Positions 5,955 through 6,874 of a stretch of 6,874 bases of DNA are shown piece after piece. The position numbers were made by a program, and so were the translations under genes. Source of the stretch: Bacillota bacterium (GTDB lineage Bacteria; Bacillota; Clostridia; Clostridiales; Clostridiaceae). The notes beneath the pieces are model-generated. The model was not told the DNA's origin, did not search any database, and saw only the letters and a program-made list of their open reading frames with translations. Within the stretch, counting starts at the first letter, position 1; each line of letters starts with the position of its first letter. The stretch spans positions 1 through 6,874 of the forward strand of contig JAEXSY010000530.1 in assembly GCA_023440105.1 (NCBI GenBank). The letters run 5' to 3'.

Positions 5955-6027
5955 AAAATTATGGAATTAGCACTCGCTATTAAAGAGTGCTAATAATCCT
6001 GATATTATATAGCACATTTTTATTTTA
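5940..6027 (+). other. Long imperfect inverted repeat enclosing CIRCE, followed by a T-rich tail
   Basis: AGAATGTGTTATATAA (5940-5955) pairs with TTATATAGCACATTTT (6005-6020): 14 Watson-Crick pairs plus two G-T pairs over 16 positions. The CIRCE palindrome is nested inside, and TTTTT-A-TTTT (6017-6026) overlaps and follows the 3' arm. The 5' arm covers the htpG -10 box and lies upstream of the predicted start, so only transcripts reading through from the symporter gene would contain both arms. Confidence 0.55.
5967..5993 (+). promoter_or_regulatory. CIRCE operator (HrcA repressor binding site)
   Basis: TTAGCACTC (5967-5975), nine bases, then GAGTGCTAA (5985-5993) matches the CIRCE consensus at all 18 arm positions with the standard 9-base spacer. 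HrcA binds this element and represses heat-shock genes at normal temperature. Here it lies in the start region of the htpG leader. Confidence 0.97.
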
Positions 6028-6050
6028 CTTATTTAATAACTTACATTATG

Positions 6051-6065
6051 AAGGGAGAGACTATT
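6051..6065 (+). promoter_or_regulatory. Ribosome binding site that decides the htpG start (GTG at 6066)
   Basis: AAGGGAG (6051-6057) ends 8 bases before GTG at 6066. An in-frame ATG at 6048 directly abuts this sequence on the upstream side and has no Shine-Dalgarno of its own, so GTG is the better start. The resulting N-terminus, MERKEFKAESKRLL, also matches the usual HtpG beginning. Confidence 0.75.
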
Positions 6066-6874
6066 GTGGAGAGAAAAGAATTTAAAGCAGAATCTAAAAG
6101 ACTTCTAGATCTTATGATTAACTCAATCTACACCCATAAAGAGATATTTTTAAGGGAGCTTATATCCAATGCCAGCGATGCTATGGATAAGATGTATTAC
6201 AAGGCATTGACTGATGAAAGCATATCCTTTAATAAGGATGATTATTTTGTAAAGATTCAAGTGGATAAAGATAATAGAGTCTTAAAGATTACTGATACAG
6301 GAATTGGTATGACTAAGGAGGACTTAGAAAACAATCTAGGTGTCATAGCAAAAAGCGGTTCCTTAGCCTTTAAAAAGGAAAATGAAGCTAAGGACGGCTT
6401 TGATATCATAGGTCAGTTTGGCGTAGGTTTTTATTCTGCATTTATGGTTGCCGATAAGGTTACTGTTATAAGTAAAGCTTATGGAAGCGATGAAGCCTAC
6501 AAATGGGAGTCAGAAGGGGTAGAAGGCTATACTATTGAACCTGCAGAGAAGGCTCAGGTAGGAACAGAGATAATCCTTAAGCTTAAGGAAAATACAGAGG
6601 ATGAAAAGTATGATGAATATTTAGAGGAATATAAGCTGAGAAGCCTCATTAAGAAATATTCTGATTTTATAAGATATCCTATAAAGATGGATATTACTGA
6701 ACATAAGCTTAAAGAAGGTTCAGAAGATGAATACGAAGATGTGATAGAAGAGCAGACTGTTAACTCAATGGTTCCTATATGGAGAAAGAATAAGAATGAG
6801 CTTACTAAGGAAGATTATGAGAGGTTTTACTCTGAGAAGCATTATGGCTTTGATAAACCTGTAAAGTATATCCA
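6066..6874 (+). CDS. htpG: Molecular chaperone HtpG (bacterial Hsp90), N-terminal part, 3' end outside window
   Basis: This is an open frame of 269 codons running off the right edge, starting MERKEFKAESKRLLDLMINS. It contains the GHKL ATP-binding domain: ELISNASDAMDK with N35 and D38, TDTGIGMT with D77 and G81, and the glycine-rich lid segment GQFGVGFYS (116-124). The start of the middle domain follows, including IKKYSDFIRYPI and SMVPIWRKNK. The fragment is near-identical in pattern to Bacillus HtpG as I recall it. Full HtpG is about 620-630 residues, so rather less than half is present; the rest of the middle domain and the C-terminal dimerisation domain are missing only because the window ends. 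HtpG is a cytoplasmic dimeric ATP-dependent chaperone that helps late folding and recovery of client proteins under stress. A GTG start, a sigma-A promoter and a perfect CIRCE upstream point to heat-shock control by HrcA. It stands apart from the transporter genes. Confidence 0.96.
   Translation, partial: MERKEFKAESKRLLDLMINSIYTHKEIFLRELISNASDAMDKMYYKALTDESISFNKDDYFVKIQVDKDNRVLKITDTGIGMTKEDLENNLGVIAKSGSLAFKKENEAKDGFDIIGQFGVGFYSAFMVADKVTVISKAYGSDEAYKWESEGVEGYTIEPAEKAQVGTEIILKLKENTEDEKYDEYLEEYKLRSLIKKYSDFIRYPIKMDITEHKLKEGSEDEYEDVIEEQTVNSMVPIWRKNKNELTKEDYERFYSEKHYGFDKPVKYI

Noticed and set aside
1..6874. CRISPR array, tRNA/rRNA, insertion sequence or attachment site
   Set aside because: No regularly spaced repeats, cloverleaf-like segments, transposase motifs or flanking direct repeats were found on reading both strands.

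Overview
The window is AT-rich, with A/T-ending codons, AGGAGG/AGGGGG-type ribosome binding sites, short A/T-rich spacers and all genes on the + strand. The proteins resemble those of low-GC Gram-positive bacteria, and the overall look is that of a Clostridium-like member of the Firmicutes. This is inferred from style and protein similarity, not from a taxonomic marker.

Layout. (1) 2-2106 is the 3' end of an oligopeptide/dipeptide ABC importer operon: the C-terminal part of an OppD/DppD-type ATPase, a complete OppF/DppF-type ATPase, and a 65-residue single-span membrane protein whose start lies inside the oppF 3' end. A strong intrinsic terminator (2109-2148) closes the operon. The OppF-type ATPase carries about 200 extra, Lys/Glu-rich, probably coiled-coil residues between Walker A and the Q-loop. 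(2) 2323-3657 is a stand-alone APC-superfamily amino acid permease most like the SteT serine/threonine exchanger and LAT-type carriers. (3) 3798-4040 is a small holin-like membrane protein with no lysin or other phage gene nearby, followed by a textbook terminator (4106-4133). (4) 4134-4467 is a gene-free, very AT-rich spacer holding a near-consensus sigma-A promoter (TTTACA-17-TATAAT) with a perfect 14-bp palindrome at the predicted transcription start. (5) 4468-5844 is an 11-span neurotransmitter:sodium symporter (SNF/LeuT/MhsT family) for amino acids. (6) 5845-6065 is a regulatory spacer with a sigma-A promoter and a perfect CIRCE operator (HrcA binding site), which together sit inside a longer imperfect inverted repeat. 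(7) 6066-6874 is the N-terminal 269 codons of htpG (bacterial Hsp90), which runs off the window.

How the parts fit together. Three different uptake systems for peptides or amino acids lie side by side (ATP-driven Opp, an APC exchanger or symporter, and a Na+-driven SNF carrier), which fits a cell that lives on peptides and amino acids. Each has its own transcription signals, so they look like neighbours rather than one operon. htpG is a separate heat-shock unit, probably repressed by HrcA.

No new multi-gene system could be demonstrated. The most unusual items are the coiled-coil insertion in OppF with its coupled small membrane protein, and the nested inverted repeat around the htpG CIRCE. 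The repeat could act as a terminator only on read-through RNA coming from the transporter gene upstream.
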